A stretch of DNA of 60,000 bases from Polytrichum commune (taxonomy: Eukaryota; Streptophyta; Polytrichopsida; Polytrichales; Polytrichaceae): NCBI GenBank assembly GCA_950295325.1, contig OX485805.1, positions 33,345,501 to 33,405,500 on the forward strand, written 5' to 3'. This document shows positions 1 to 12,187 of this stretch, in pieces. Every line of letters begins with the position of its first letter. Within the stretch, counting starts at the first letter, position 1. The notes below the pieces were generated by a model. It was not told the origin of the DNA. It saw only the letters and a list, made by a program, of their open reading frames with translations, and searched no databases. The translations under genes were made by a program, and so were the position numbers.

Positions 1-2850
1 AAGATTGATAGAAGTTGATGCTCATAGAAAGTCATGGTGAGGTTTTAAAGTCAGTTGTTCTAAATGGAACGATGTCTCACGAAGACATCTATAACTTCTA
101 GACGAAAAAAAATGAGATCTTTTTTAAGACAACTTTGATTAGAAATAAAACTTCAAATCCCATTTATTGATATAAAATTTTGTAAGAAATGAACCTTGTA
201 GTAAGTCTTTGAAATCAATTGTCTTTAACGGACTATGGGCTTTAAACTCCTCAATAGTATTCACATATTATTTATAATTGTTCCGTTAATTCATGATCTT
301 TTATCATTCAAATGTCTTAAAAAAAATTATCATCTCAGAGCTAAAGAAAAAAATTAATAAGATAACTTCATTTTAAGATGCAAAAATCACCACACCAAAT
401 AAATTTTTATATAATATGTTGAAATTACACCACCGTCTCTCATAATACTATCCTACTACTCCAAGTCTTCACACCAACTATATCTAGAAGTATTAGATAG
501 ACTAATATTCAATACTACTACACTTCAATTAAGATAACTAAATATTTTGCTCAAGGTTGAGAGTTGGGTAGTTATGAGATGAGGTTGCTAGAGGAAAAAT
601 CCGAGCCTTGTGGAGGTGGAAGTCAGAAATGAGAGTTGATTGAAGTCGAAATTAAGTTCTTATTTTCAAAGAGTCGCTTTAAGTAGTGGGTGTTGCGATG
701 TTTGCTAGCTCCCATGAACTCATCTTCACCGTTTTCCATCTCTAACATGTGTTACGAGTGCTAACCCTACATATCTCACACATGTACATGGTTAGCTTTT
801 CATACCAACAGCTAAGCTAATAGGTTGATTACTAAATCCTCTTACACATACATTCAGGACTCTTCCCTTAGTAGGTAGCCAATGATTAGGTGTGGACTTC
901 TATACATGTCTATCCAATTTTGAGTTGATCATTGTGTTGCCTGAACAACACTACAACAATCCGAAGCATACTTGGCAACTTCGTCCCCACGTTGGACCAA
1001 CGTCCGTGGAGGTCGCGTTGTTTTGTAGCCAAAGAGGTGTGTTGGCAAAACCGCCTCCACATATAAGCGTTTAGAACTTCGCTTAGGGCCCCTAGCCCAC
1101 CGCCAAGTAATATTTCGTCTTTTTCTTAAGAATTTGGCCATGTAGACGTTTTTCCTTAGTCACTGGGGTTAAAGCCCCTAACAACTTCAAACCTGCATAA
1201 TTTTGTTGTCCAATCTTTGATTCTATCAAGCAACCAATTAATTGACATCTATTCTTTGCGTAAATGCTTATATACTCTTCACTTGCCCCATACTTGGAAG
1301 TATTTTGGGAATTATGGTTGTCCTAACCTCAACAATCTTGGATGCCACTCCCGGGACACTATTGTCCCACCACAACGCCCCCTTGAGTGTTAGGCATTGT
1401 CCCTAGGCAGCGTCCCACTCAATTTGTCATATTTCTTAGCTCACACCTTTGATTAAGGAGTTCTTAAACATTCTAGAATCCAGATGCCATAAGTTACCCA
1501 ATGCTCATGGCCTTATCCTTGTAACTCTTAGTCTCCATGAATGGGAGGCGTTCTCAATGCCTGGGGCCCTCGCTCACACAATAATCACCTATGGCACCAC
1601 AAGTCCCGAGTGTCAAGGTGCCCTTTAAGCCCATGGTGTTGTGGACACTCTTCATGGAGAGATACACAACAATGAGGATGTGTCTCTTCCTTTAATTTGC
1701 GCCTCATTGTCCATCATGTTGACTCGATACAATATTTATCACCGTTCATTTGTTTTAGATACTTATTTCAAAGATTTAGTTTTGTCATCTTTCATCCAAT
1801 ATTTTTTCGTCCATTGTTGACTTTATAGTATAACAAATTTATCATTACGTGGAATCCTACATCATCGTGGCAAATTCTATTAATTTGAAGGTTAGATTTA
1901 ATTAACATTTTTTTAAATCAAATGACATCTACCTATTCGATTGTCTTGGCATCTTGTCACATCAAATCCCCTAAAGTTAGCCTTTGACTTTTATGTCATC
2001 ATTCTTAAACCAAATCATTATCTTATTCATTTTTTCAAATTTTTATGGCACATGTTGACTTTAGTTTAGCCCTCTCTAAATAATGTAGCAATAATTATTT
2101 TGTATCCATTGTTAAGGCTCTCATCAATCTAAGTTAATATCCATACCTAAAATCATCATGACTCCTATTATAATTCATTCTTTACATTTGATTCTTACAA
2201 CAGAAACTTAATCAACCAAAGAATCAAATAAATCCTTCACATCACCTTATTCAAATTTTAGTAGAATAACTTCAAAGGGTACAAGTATTATTGTCATTAG
2301 TATCCTAATGGAATAAATGGAATCTCATTGGAATCCAATTATCTTAATTTTTTATTTCAACTTTTGTTATGGTTCTACATTAAACTTACTTATCATTATT
2401 GGGCATGGCCTTTGTTTTGGATGAATATGGCTATCAAAGAAGTGACACATCCCAATAAAAAGGGTTAGTCATTTGATAGACCATTTAATCTTTTAATATT
2501 CTTGTATTAGTTTACTTGAAGTGAAATATTTTGTGATACAGTTTCAACCAAGGCAATTTGTATGGGTAAATAAGCAATTTATTTGCAAAGGCAATTCAAT
2601 TCCACATATTAGTGTAGGAGTTAGATCTACAAAGTATTGTAATTAAGTTTATTTTTGTCCCCATGTAGTCCAAATAGCTCGGAAAAATTTAATTGCCCGG
2701 GTTTGAAGATTTTTTTCTTTCTTAACATGCCCATGAAAAAACTTGGTCATAGGGACCTACTCCATGGAAATAGAATTACCAAAACATGAGCATGCTTATG
2801 AAATAGCATTCCTTCATGACCCTCATACGGAGTTGTGGCAAAGAGCAAAG
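1..2850. other. AT-rich intergenic DNA, no gene recognised
   Basis: Both strands hold only short open frames with no recognisable motif. A less AT-rich patch at about 930-1650, with several CCCACC/GGGCC-like words, may be transposon debris, but I can name no family and see no paired long repeat. Nothing here looks like an exon set, tRNA or rRNA. Confidence 0.5.
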
Positions 2851-2854
2851 GCAT

Positions 2855-3072
2855 CACTACACTAAACATTGTATTTAGTATCACTTACAATTTGGACTTA
2901 GACAATGCTATATCTTTATACTATTCACGTAAATTTTATCAAGTAAAAATGTTGTTGTTTTATAACGTCCAAACAATCAATTTTACCTTTGTCGACAATA
3001 AATAAGCTTTGCATTAAATAGTTATATTATCGTGTAATTCCAAATAATAAGTGACACTAAATACACTTATCG
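2855..3072. mobile_element. MITE-like inverted-repeat element, copy A
   Basis: The left end (about 2856-2905: CTACACTAAA, then ATTTAGTATCACTTA and AATTTGGA) is an imperfect inverted match to the right end (about 3033-3072: TAATTCCAAATAATAAGTG, then ACACTAAATAC). The interior carries GTCCAAACAA near 2967. The same arms and interior recur at 29.43-29.64 kb and in part at 38.10-38.29 kb, so this is a dispersed family. There is no coding capacity. A short non-autonomous DNA transposon is the best reading; the superfamily is not determined. Confidence 0.6.
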
Positions 3073-3116
3073 GTGACACTAAATACACTTATCGGTGACA
3101 CTAAATACACTTGTCG
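3051..3116 (+). repeat. Three tandem copies of a 22-bp unit
   Basis: The unit is GTGACACTAAATACACTTATCG. Copies lie at 3051-3072, 3073-3094 and 3095-3116; the last differs by one base (TTGTCG). The first copy is the right terminus of the adjacent inverted-repeat element, so the array looks like a local amplification of a transposon end. Confidence 0.85.
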
Positions 3117-3194
3117 ATGAAGTACATGTGCCTCATTCTATAGTATATGCACATGTTGTGACTTCACACTTCTTCTAGTGTTGAAGTCAATTTA

Positions 3195-4130
3195 TCTAAG
3201 ACCGGAATCACAATATTTGGCCACAACAAAATATACTTAAACCAAGAGGCATTTTACTTAGATAAGGATCAAATTGAGATAACTCATGAATATAAATATT
3301 ATGGGATTGATTTTTATTAAGATGGTTGCTTTGAGCCATCAAGTAAAAGGCAAAGAATTGAAGGTATGAAAGCCTTGATGGGCACCTTAAGGAAAGAAGC
3401 AATGGTTGGAGTCACATGTCGGGCACTCAAATCCCATCTATTCAAGGCTTTGGTTCTTTCAACTTTCACATATGGCAATGAAATTTTGGGAGGCGACTTG
3501 AAAAATTCTTCTTGGACTGTTTTTGAGAAGGGCATGAAGATACATATGATGTCTCACATCAAAGTGTGCTCTTCGACAACCTGTCATATCTTGTTGGTCG
3601 AATTTGGAGAAATTTCCCATAAAATTATACGCTCTTAATCTCACTACGGGATTTCAATTACGGGTTGCCCACATACCCTCCTCTTGGCCAGTCAATCACA
3701 CAACCTCACTTTCTCGACACCTTATTGAAGAAGGATTTAACACTTGGCATAAATTGACAACCATGTGGAAGGCAACATGGGGTCTATCTCATTGGGAGAC
3801 CCACAACAACCCAACCGCATCAAAAATGACATTTGATGATATCAAGGAGGTTTTTCTTGCAAAAGAGTGGAACTCTTTCTATTTCTCATGGAAGAAACTA
3901 GATTACCTGCACGTCAAGGATTTTCTTAAATGTGAATGTGAAGTGTACTTGAAGCAACCATTGACACCCACCACAACACAAGATAATTGTTGCTTACTGC
4001 ACCTCGAATCATAGACTTGCCATTAAGATTGGACAATAGTCGTGTGTCCCTATCTCCATAGATACTAGATTATGCCACTTATACTCTTGTAATGTGGTTG
4101 AAAAATGAGGCACACTTTTGTGTTGACGTG
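3195..4130 (+). pseudogene. LINE (non-LTR retrotransposon) ORF2 remnant, C-terminal part
   Basis: Successive frames give pieces of one LINE polyprotein downstream of the reverse-transcriptase palm. About 3198-3360 gives KIYLNQEAFYLDKDQIEITH, then YKYYGIDFY followed by a stop. 3366-3638 gives MKALMGTLRKEAMVGVT and LFKALVLSTFTYGNEILGGD. 3604-4014 gives LYALNLTTGFQLR, TWHKLTTMWKATWGLSHWET and FDDIKEVFLAKEWNSF. About 4010-4125 gives HRLAIKIG and NVVENEAHF, the usual LINE C-terminal zinc-knuckle region. At least one in-frame stop and two frame changes (near 3620 and 4010) show it is dead. No RT catalytic YxDD is visible, so only the 3' part is present. It differs in sequence from the LINE at 39.9-42.45 kb. 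Confidence 0.75.
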
Positions 4131-7100
4131 TCCCCTACATCTTAACTTCATTAGAAATGAGTTTCAATCATTATTTAAGAATGTAGCGTTAGAAAGTCTC
4201 GAGTCTAAATTCTTTTAATTGGACCAGCAAGTTGACAATAGCCATCTCTACCTCATGGAGGCTAGCTACATATTGCATTCCACTGTTGTAGGCAGGGAAT
4301 GTTTGAAACCATGATGATGATGTACTTTCGATCCGAGAAGCCTTTTGGCTTTCCCGGACGTTAAAGTCAAATTTCATTTCAATTTCATTTTCATGTGAAG
4401 CACCATGTTTGATTCGAGTCTTTCACATACAGGAGTCTCATGAAGTTGGTTGACTTGGACTCCAATTCATAGCCCAACCAACCCAGTGTGAAAGGCCTAC
4501 AGTAAGTAGAGGCGAATGGGGTGGTGAGGGTGGCTAAATATGGGGGTTGCATTGTAATTTCAGGGATGGTAGACTTTAGGGTAGGTTCGTTGGCCCCCAC
4601 CCGGGATAATTGTGGGAGCAAGTCGACTTTACAAATAACACGATCTTCGCCAATCAACTTAAAATAAACGCCTAACCTCAAAGCGCCTTTTTTACTCGCC
4701 TTTTGTTGTTTGCTGCTTTAATTTATACTCCTCGGATTCAACAGGATGAATTCTCTTGTGCGTGGCCGCCCGCACAAGAATTTTAAAGAAGCCAATTCAA
4801 TTTCAAAAAAAATTGAAGTTCAACTTCAATTGTTATGAATCATCCAAGCTCATTGACATGGAACCATAAAAAGGTCACAAGGCTCCCCCCCCCCCCCCCC
4901 CCCTCTCTGCCCTCAAATTATGTTGACTATGAAACTCAAAATGAGAGCAAATTTTGAACACATGCGTTTTGGGTGTTTGTTCTTAGGTGTGCACCTAACC
5001 ACTCACCACTCAAATATAGGTAAGTAACCAACTTAGGGCCCACTTAGCAATTAAGAGCCATATTTTAGGCAGCTCAATTTGCTCACCTGATCACCTCAAA
5101 AGAGAAAGGAATCCTGAAGATTCAAGCCTACCCTAAGCCTCCGGAGGAGTGCACCACAAGCCATTAATTTACTACCACACCTGCCCCTTCTTAGTTTAAT
5201 AGGTACCAACAACTTCATGGGCTACATTCCCCCAGGGGCAACGGACATGGATGAAGACTTGTGTGGATGAAAACACGCCGATCCCCACTCCTTGGCACTT
5301 GCTACACTAAATAACATATTCAGGGTATTTAGTGTCACTCCGGTAACTTCTCGGATGACATTTCTTATGAATAAGTGCACAAAGACGATGGGTGATTTCA
5401 TCCATTGGCCAAAACCCTACCTTCTCTTGTCAACAACTTGTGATGACGTATTGTCATGGATAATTGAAATTTGGATGAAAAAGCATTTTGTAAGTGTCAG
5501 TAATTGCAATATTGTCAGTCTGTAATCCCCCATAAAATTTGCAAGCAATGACAAATAATGTTGGGTTAACATTTAGTGTTGGTGACACTATACCATGGTT
5601 TACGATTAGTCTTGAGCAAGACAATTAGAATTGGTGACACTATGACACAAATTCCAAAAATAAGTCGGTGTACTCTATGTCAATGAAATATGAATGACTC
5701 GTCGTCAATGAAGAACTTACTTAGGTTTGGGGTGGGTATGTATAAAAAAATAATGGATACTACCATAAGCTTGGTTGAAGTTACAAATTTAGACATGGAG
5801 GCAACTAAGATTGAATGGTGTGTATGAACAACATTCATGGAGGTGAAAAGGTTGAGTTTGAGGTTGGGAAATTGTGGGCTATTATGGAGGAGGTTGATGT
5901 TGCACATGGATGGTGCATGGCACGATGAGTATCATCCTTATCATCCTCCTCCTCCATTTCATGGGTGCATCCCCAACTCCTCCCCAACTTATGTTCACTC
6001 GCGAAATAGAATGGTCCAAGACTTTTGGAAGATTCCACCAGTAAATGGACGGACACACATGTGGTGTGGAGGTTTTTTGTTTACCACGAGGAAGTTCCAT
6101 GTGGGTCGCTTAACTACTGCAAATGTTTAGGGGATCTTCTTAATCGAAGCTTTGCCTTGCAAATGTAAATGGAATATCTTGTTGAAACCTATATTTTTAG
6201 GGGATTAGATCGCGACAACTTTTCAATGGTGTTTTTGGTCAACACGACGAACTCGCAAATAACTTATATTAAGACATGCGACTAAATAAAAGCTATTGTA
6301 GCATCTATCTTGAGGGTTATGGCAACTTCTAGGAGATGGAGGCAAAGGGCTATTGTTAGGGTTTCAATCTCCATACAAATAGAAAGCTACGTGGTAGGAA
6401 TATGAAGGTAATTTGGAGTCATGTTAAAAGGTTGCACTTAGAAGCATTGCAGTTGATTGGAGGAAGATAACCATTTGGTTTGTTTGTCTGATTAGGGTTG
6501 TCAATCCTCTATTTCATTCATGATCCTCCTCACTTCAATTTGTAAATATACTAAGGAAATTTCAAGGGTGCATGTTGGTGTGTTAAAGTGTGTGCTTCCA
6601 CAATCAAAGTAGACTTATATGGGACTCTATTTTTTTCTCTTTTGCACCAAATTGGCAATGTGCAAACATGAGGCATGTAGGGAGCTTGTGAGAATTTTTT
6701 TCTTGGGTTTTCTTGGGTTTGGTTACGAGTAACCGTGAAAAGTAGAAAAGACAATTGACGAAAGGGTAGGGATTGCATTGCCACGTAGACATTCTAGGTG
6801 CAAGTGTGGGGTTTGTGTTCATTGTTGTGTGCCCATTCCTATATCTTACTAAGGCCAATGCACTCTAGGGAATAAGCCTTTTGGTGTCATTTTGATATAC
6901 GTCTAGTCCCATAAACCTTTTGGCTTCTTAGAGTTTGAAATCATTTGCATTTCATTCCGTTTCATTAATTTTGTGGTTTGTGTTGGGTTTTGTTGGATGA
7001 AGAGATTTGAGGTGCAATCCTATGTGGGCACAAGTAGTCATTTGATGAGCGGAATCTAAGGTATAATGAACGATGACCACTCATGATGCACACACACAAA

Positions 7101-8200
7101 CAACAACATCTAGCATTGCACTCATACAATTTTGCATGTTTCATGGGGCATTGAAATGGAGATTTGGTTGTGGGAATAACCCTTGGTAGATAGAGGCGGG
7201 ACAATCACTTTACAAATTCAAAGTTGCTTAAGCTTTGAGATCCTTTTATTATAGTGCTCAAATATAGTGAGTTATTTTGTAACCTTTGACTCCAGGTTCT
7301 TTGTGTATCAATTTGCAAACTGAAGTTATTTGCCTCATAATTTAGATTTTAAAGTGTCCATGGGTTCCAATATATATAAAAAAGTTTATAGAAACATATA
7401 TTGGGATACATGTGGGTGGCTGAAATTTGGTACTTGGTAAGAACTTGTTAAAATGCCTTACCTTCCCCTTCAATGGGACAGATAACACATGCTTGTGACG
7501 ACCATTGAAGGCCAATTTGGCGACTTGAATCCAAAATAAATGTTGTCCAAAGAAATATTACCTTGTGTCAAATTCAACACACTATATAGATATGAACACC
7601 AACTTAACAAGCAATATACTTAAACGAAGAGCCTCTTCATATGTAGGCTACAATCACCTTTTGGCAAAGGGCCAATTTAATTACCACTAAGATTACATCT
7701 GAATGATTTTGAGCCATTAGATGTCAAAAATGAGCCACACATATTGGTGACATCACTATTGTAGTAGAGGGGCAAATGTTCCCAAACATGACCCCATCGG
7801 TAATCTATAGGGTATCATAATTTCAATAAGATTGGGATTGAATTTCAATGAGGCTAGGATTGAATTTCGATTAGGCCGGAACCATTAGTGCCATAACACA
7901 TGTCTTAATTTTTGAGTGTTAAAATGAGGAAGATTGAGTGGTTAAAATAAGTGGTTATGACAGACTCTAGACATTAGTAATACGTTCACAGTAATTTCAA
8001 TTTAAGAAATAAAATTACGGAATAATTTGCAAATTTGTTGATTTCAATCCTCCTACGTGGGGGAAAATTTCCCCACCTTATTATACTTACTTCTCCAGGT
8101 GTGGCGCAAAAACTCTTAAGTGATCGGTTATGGGTGCCTCTACTGTACACGATGATGAGGATTTATGACTGTCATGGACTCCCCTTGGAGGTCAATGAAC
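4131..8200. other. Intergenic DNA, no gene recognised
   Basis: AT-rich, with only short unrelated open frames. A 19-base C run lies at 4885-4903. At about 5300-5650, words such as TACACTAAATA, TATTTAGTGTCAC and TTGGTGACACTAT recall the arms of the 2.86-kb element and may be a degraded relative. A 97-codon frame at 5837-6130 has no motif I recognise and no exon-like partner. Confidence 0.45.
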
Positions 8201-8280
8201 AGAGTCACAGTATAGCGCAACTAACTACGGTTAGCGATAAGCTTAACCCGGAGCTGCGGGGACGTACTAACCCTAGTTAG

Positions 8281-8890
8281 AATTTCGCCGTCCGATACTC
8301 AGGGACCGCCATCGCAGCCGTCTCGCCTCGGGCAGTACGGGCAGAGAGATCGGGTAGAGGAAAAACTGTGCGCGCAAGCCGGGCAGAAGGAGAAATAGCG
8401 CGCTCGTGTCGACAGAGTTCTGTTTTTTTTCCTCCTTCCCCAGACCGGGCAGCGTCCCTCTGAGGCGGGCAGGCTATGGCGTGGGCTTGTCCATCATCGC
8501 GATGGCTATGGCCTGGCTCCTCGCTCGCCTGCATTTTGCCTGTTTATAAAAATTCGCGGAATAAATTTCCGGTTTCTGGGAGTCATGGTGAAGCCTACTT
8601 CATTGAGTTGGAGTGTATTTTGGGGAGGAAGTATAATAAGGATCGATGGAGCAGGGGCAGATTTGTAGCTTTAGGCAGAGGTTGAAACTTAGAGGAGGCG
8701 AGAGCGATGGAGGGCGCGTGAAATCGGCGTGTTGTGTCGCGTGAAGGATTTGCGATGGTGATGATAATGCGGTCAGAAGCGTAATCGAGTTGTGGACACA
8801 AAATGGGGGGCGAGAATGGGAGTTCGTGCATTTTCGTGACATCTCCTTCAACTCCAGGTGCATGGAGAAACATCATCTGCTAACTTAACT
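8281..8890 (+). promoter_or_regulatory. GC-rich promoter-like patch
   Basis: Base composition changes abruptly near 8280 from AT-rich to GC-rich with many CpGs (for example GCGCGC, CCGGGC and CGTCTCG words over 8290-8480). This is the only such patch between 1 and 13 kb. Within it TATAAA at 8545-8550 sits about 30 bp before a purine-rich stretch. The first downstream coding remains are the nucleotidyltransferase pseudogene at 10.48 kb, then YAK1 at 13.29 kb, both on +. I infer the old promoter of the pseudogene, possibly still serving YAK1 through a long 5' leader. No transcript evidence is available. Confidence 0.35.
8545..8550 (+). promoter_or_regulatory. Candidate TATA box
   Basis: TATAAA in the context TGTTTATAAAAATTCGCGG, inside the GC-rich patch. 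It is consistent with a plant TATA box for + strand transcription starting near 8575-8585. The assignment rests only on the motif and the compositional context. Confidence 0.3.
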
Positions 8891-10480
8891 TAGCACTCTT
8901 GCCAGCGACCTTTTCCCCACCGCATTTGGTCAACATTTGTGGCCCGGGTAGCGCACAACAATGCGGCAATTATCTCACAATTCGGACACACGCATCCATC
9001 CGACACTTGCATGTGGGCACCCCCTTACTCGCTTCTCCTCCGTTGCTTGCGTGCTTCATTCTTTTTTCTATGGTGAAGATAGAGGCGTGGTGGGGATGTT
9101 GCTGTTTTCTTTGCTTGGAATTAAGTAAGCAGTGTTGGAAATTTGATCAGAGGTGGAGTTTTGTAGAGAGTGGCAATCGCGGAGGAGCCTAAGGTATGGG
9201 ATTTCGTATGTGAGGTTTATGACCGAAAGAAGAGGTTAAGAGTGGAAATGGAAATAGCGGATTGGATGTAGTTGAATGAGGGGAGAATTAGCTAGGGTTT
9301 GAAGTATGTGTATGAATTTGAAAGGCCACGAGGAGTGCTCAATGGTGCACGATGATCAGTTGTGCAGAAATTTAGGAATGCACCTTGTTAGGATTTCTGT
9401 CTATTGAGGTTCGTCTTGCTGTTATTTTACCCGTGGTCATTATTAGATATAGGATCAAAATGGTAATGGCGAGTTTCTAGATTCTAGCGTCAGTAGTTAT
9501 CTATTAACCTGGCAACATGTGCAAATGGACTGTAGGCAGGATGTCAATATATAGAGTTGAAGAGATGCAAATGGATACAGGGAATGCGTATAATGGTGTC
9601 TCGTGAGTGGTATGGATGTTCTCAGAGCTCGTCCTTTCATGAAGACAAATGCAACCTGTCTTTGTATTAGAGGATCTCAGTTCTTCTGAGATGCATTCCG
9701 TTGATGGTAGAATGTGTGAATTGCCCCCAGTCATTTGGTTTAGGGCTCATGCATCTGGAAATGGATTTAATGTTCGTAACCTGCATTCGAGGTCATGTGC
9801 TGTCATTCCAGCGTCAGTGCTGATGATTGAGTGGCGAATTCCACAACTTGGTCGAACCTTGCAGTATGGCAAAATAATGCTGCAATGCAATGTCTGCAAG
9901 AGAATCTAGATGCAGCAGTGGTTGCTTATCCTGTCTTTTGACTTCTGGACTTACATTCTAGCATCAAAGACAGAAGTTTATTAGGATCATCGTGGTCAGG
10001 ACTGGTGTGCATGTGATTAGGGGCATCTAGGCTGACCTGTAGGGAGCACAGCGTCTGATATTGTCTTTCAACGAGTAAGTGGGGGTTTATGGGTGCACTT
10101 GTTTGCAGTTTGTTGGTGGGGCTATTGTACTAGATCAATTGATCAAACCATTCTCCTCATGCCCATCTCTCCTCAGACATCTGTGTGCAATATGTTAAAT
10201 TTGCTTATGCTGCTAAAATGACATAGTTGTATACTTGTGCACTCACTGGTCATACAAATGATGAAGATGATCTTGACGGTCTTGTCTTTTGGGGCTTATC
10301 AGAGGTTTTTAGTTTCTCTGTTATAATTTTATTGCAATTGCCCAAAGGACAATGGTGGCAGGGCCATCTCAATGAGAATCAATCTAATTAGTCTTATGTC
10401 TTTTGTTAACATGGTCTTTTGGCAAAAAGTTTCTGGTCAGAACGAGCAGAGAGCGAGCGCTGAGAGGGGCAGTGCTATGC

Positions 10481-12187
10481 ATGGACTATCCTGAAAACTG
10501 GCCACAGCCAAGCGGCCTCACTGCTGACGGTGCCTCCTCCTTTGCTTCTGCGTATACCTCCTCTGTCTCAAAGGATGATGATTGGTGGGCCAAGGCTGAA
10601 GACCAGACTGCAGAACTCATTACATCCATTCAGCTTATCCAGCCATCAGAGGACACGCCGTTGTTGACTTTGTCCAGCGCCTCATCAAGAAGTGCACTAC
10701 TGTAAGAGATTGCCAGGTCACTTCCTACACCAATGCTTAATGCAGGGCTGTTCTAGTGTCTAATCTGAATCCTCAGTATTCTCATAAATGCAAATGCCTT
10801 TCAGTATGTTCCGGTCTTGTGCTTGCAAATGTGACTCTTCAATGTTGACTCTTCTGTGTTTCCATAGAGTAGTGAGTTGTGAGTTGTAAGTTGTGTTTTG
10901 GATTTGGTCATAGGAGAACTAATTGCAGGTTCTTCCTGTATGATTTGTAACGACACCAACTCCTTATTCCTGTGCTTTCTTAATTTCTTAATTTATTTCA
11001 TACATACATCTCTGTGTTACTTAAATTACAGCCTAAAAACAATCTGGATGTGGGTTTTGGAGAAGGAAGGAGACAACCAGCTGAATGCAGTCTATCTGTA
11101 ACCATTATCTCTGCAGTACAGGGGGTAGTTTGATGCTTTTGTGAAGGTGGGATACATTTCTTGTTGTGGGCATAATCTGCAAACATCCAATGAGAATAAC
11201 TTTGAGCTTCTGAAGTTTCTTAACTGAGTTGAAAGAGACATGGGCAGCAGATGTTCACAACATTCTTAAGAAGGAAAAGCAGAATCTTGATGCTGAAATT
11301 TGAGTTGAAGAAGTTCGATATTTACATGCAGATGTGAGATTTCATTTAGTTTTTCTTTGCATTTATCTCTGTTTAAGAAACATCTGGTCAGGATTGATGT
11401 TATAATCAAGGTATTGCTTGGTGTAGTAGTTCTAGCCTGTTATGTCAACAAGTAGTATGCCTGCTCTTCTTCCCTCTATTATCCTACTCTTCAGCTCCAA
11501 TATGTACCCCTTCTTTCATTGAACTCTGGACCAATCCTTTGGCATGTCGTACAGGTCAAGATTTTTAAGTGCTTAGTGGAAAATATTGTATTGGATATGT
11601 CATTCAATCAGACTGGAGGAATATGCACTGTCTGCTTCCTTGAGGAGGCATGTAGGACCACTTCAGTTGTTGAACTCTGGCTCTCCTGTCTCCCTTGATG
11701 AAAATAATACTGAAATTTGTCTTTTTAGTGACATGGCTGGTGCAATAGACTGGATATCTACACTTTGCTGACATTTAGACTCAACCCATTCTGACAAAGC
11801 TGCTGATTGCTGTGGGAGGATGTAGTTGTCAACTCTTCCATGAAACTACTGTATCTGTACTTTGTTATTGACGATTGATTTTCATTCATAAACTTTGGTC
11901 ACTTAGTATTTCTATATGATACAGTGTTTCTCAGGTTAAGTTCCTTTACCAGGAGTCTGCAATTATACAGTGATGGATTGAACATTGCATGGGGGCAAGG
12001 GGTGCAGGTGGACAGGTTAATAGGCCAGAAACATCTCTTCGAATGTAGCATCATTCTTGTGAAAGCTTGGTGCTATTATGAAAGCCGCATACTAGGCGCC
12101 CATGGCCTTATTTCCACCTTTGCCTTGGAGACTCTGGTCCTCTATATTTTCCATGTCTTTCATGCCTCATTGCGGGGACCATTGGAG
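10481..12187 (+). pseudogene. Broken PAP/OAS1-type nucleotidyltransferase gene
   Basis: Four exon-like blocks match the plant poly(A) polymerase/OAS1 substrate-binding family. 10481-10720 starts MDYPENWPQPSG, has WWAKAEDQTAELITSIQ, and needs a frame change near 10650 to continue as AVVDFVQRLIKKCTT. About 11227-11333 reads ELKETWAADVHNILKKEKQN, with a TGA at 11301-11303, then VEEVRYLHAD. 11555-11647 reads VENIVLDMSFNQTGGICTVC and ends FLEE before a GC donor. 12008-12187 reads VDRLIGQKHLFECSIILVKA, then WCYYESRILGAHGLISTFAL, missing one H of the usual GAHHGL. The exon that should carry the catalytic GS...DxD segment is absent between blocks 1 and 2, and I cannot find the 3' exons. Frameshift, stop and lost catalytic exon make this a pseudogene. 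Intact members have an N-terminal nucleotidyltransferase fold and this helical domain. Confidence 0.8.

Noticed and set aside
4885-4903. 19-base C run as a functional i-motif or G-quadruplex
   Set aside because: A lone homopolymer in intergenic DNA; no gene or regulatory context supports a function.
8277-8534. 85-codon minus-strand open frame in the GC-rich patch
   Set aside because: GC-rich DNA has few stops by chance; no motif, no exon partners, and a + strand promoter reading fits better.
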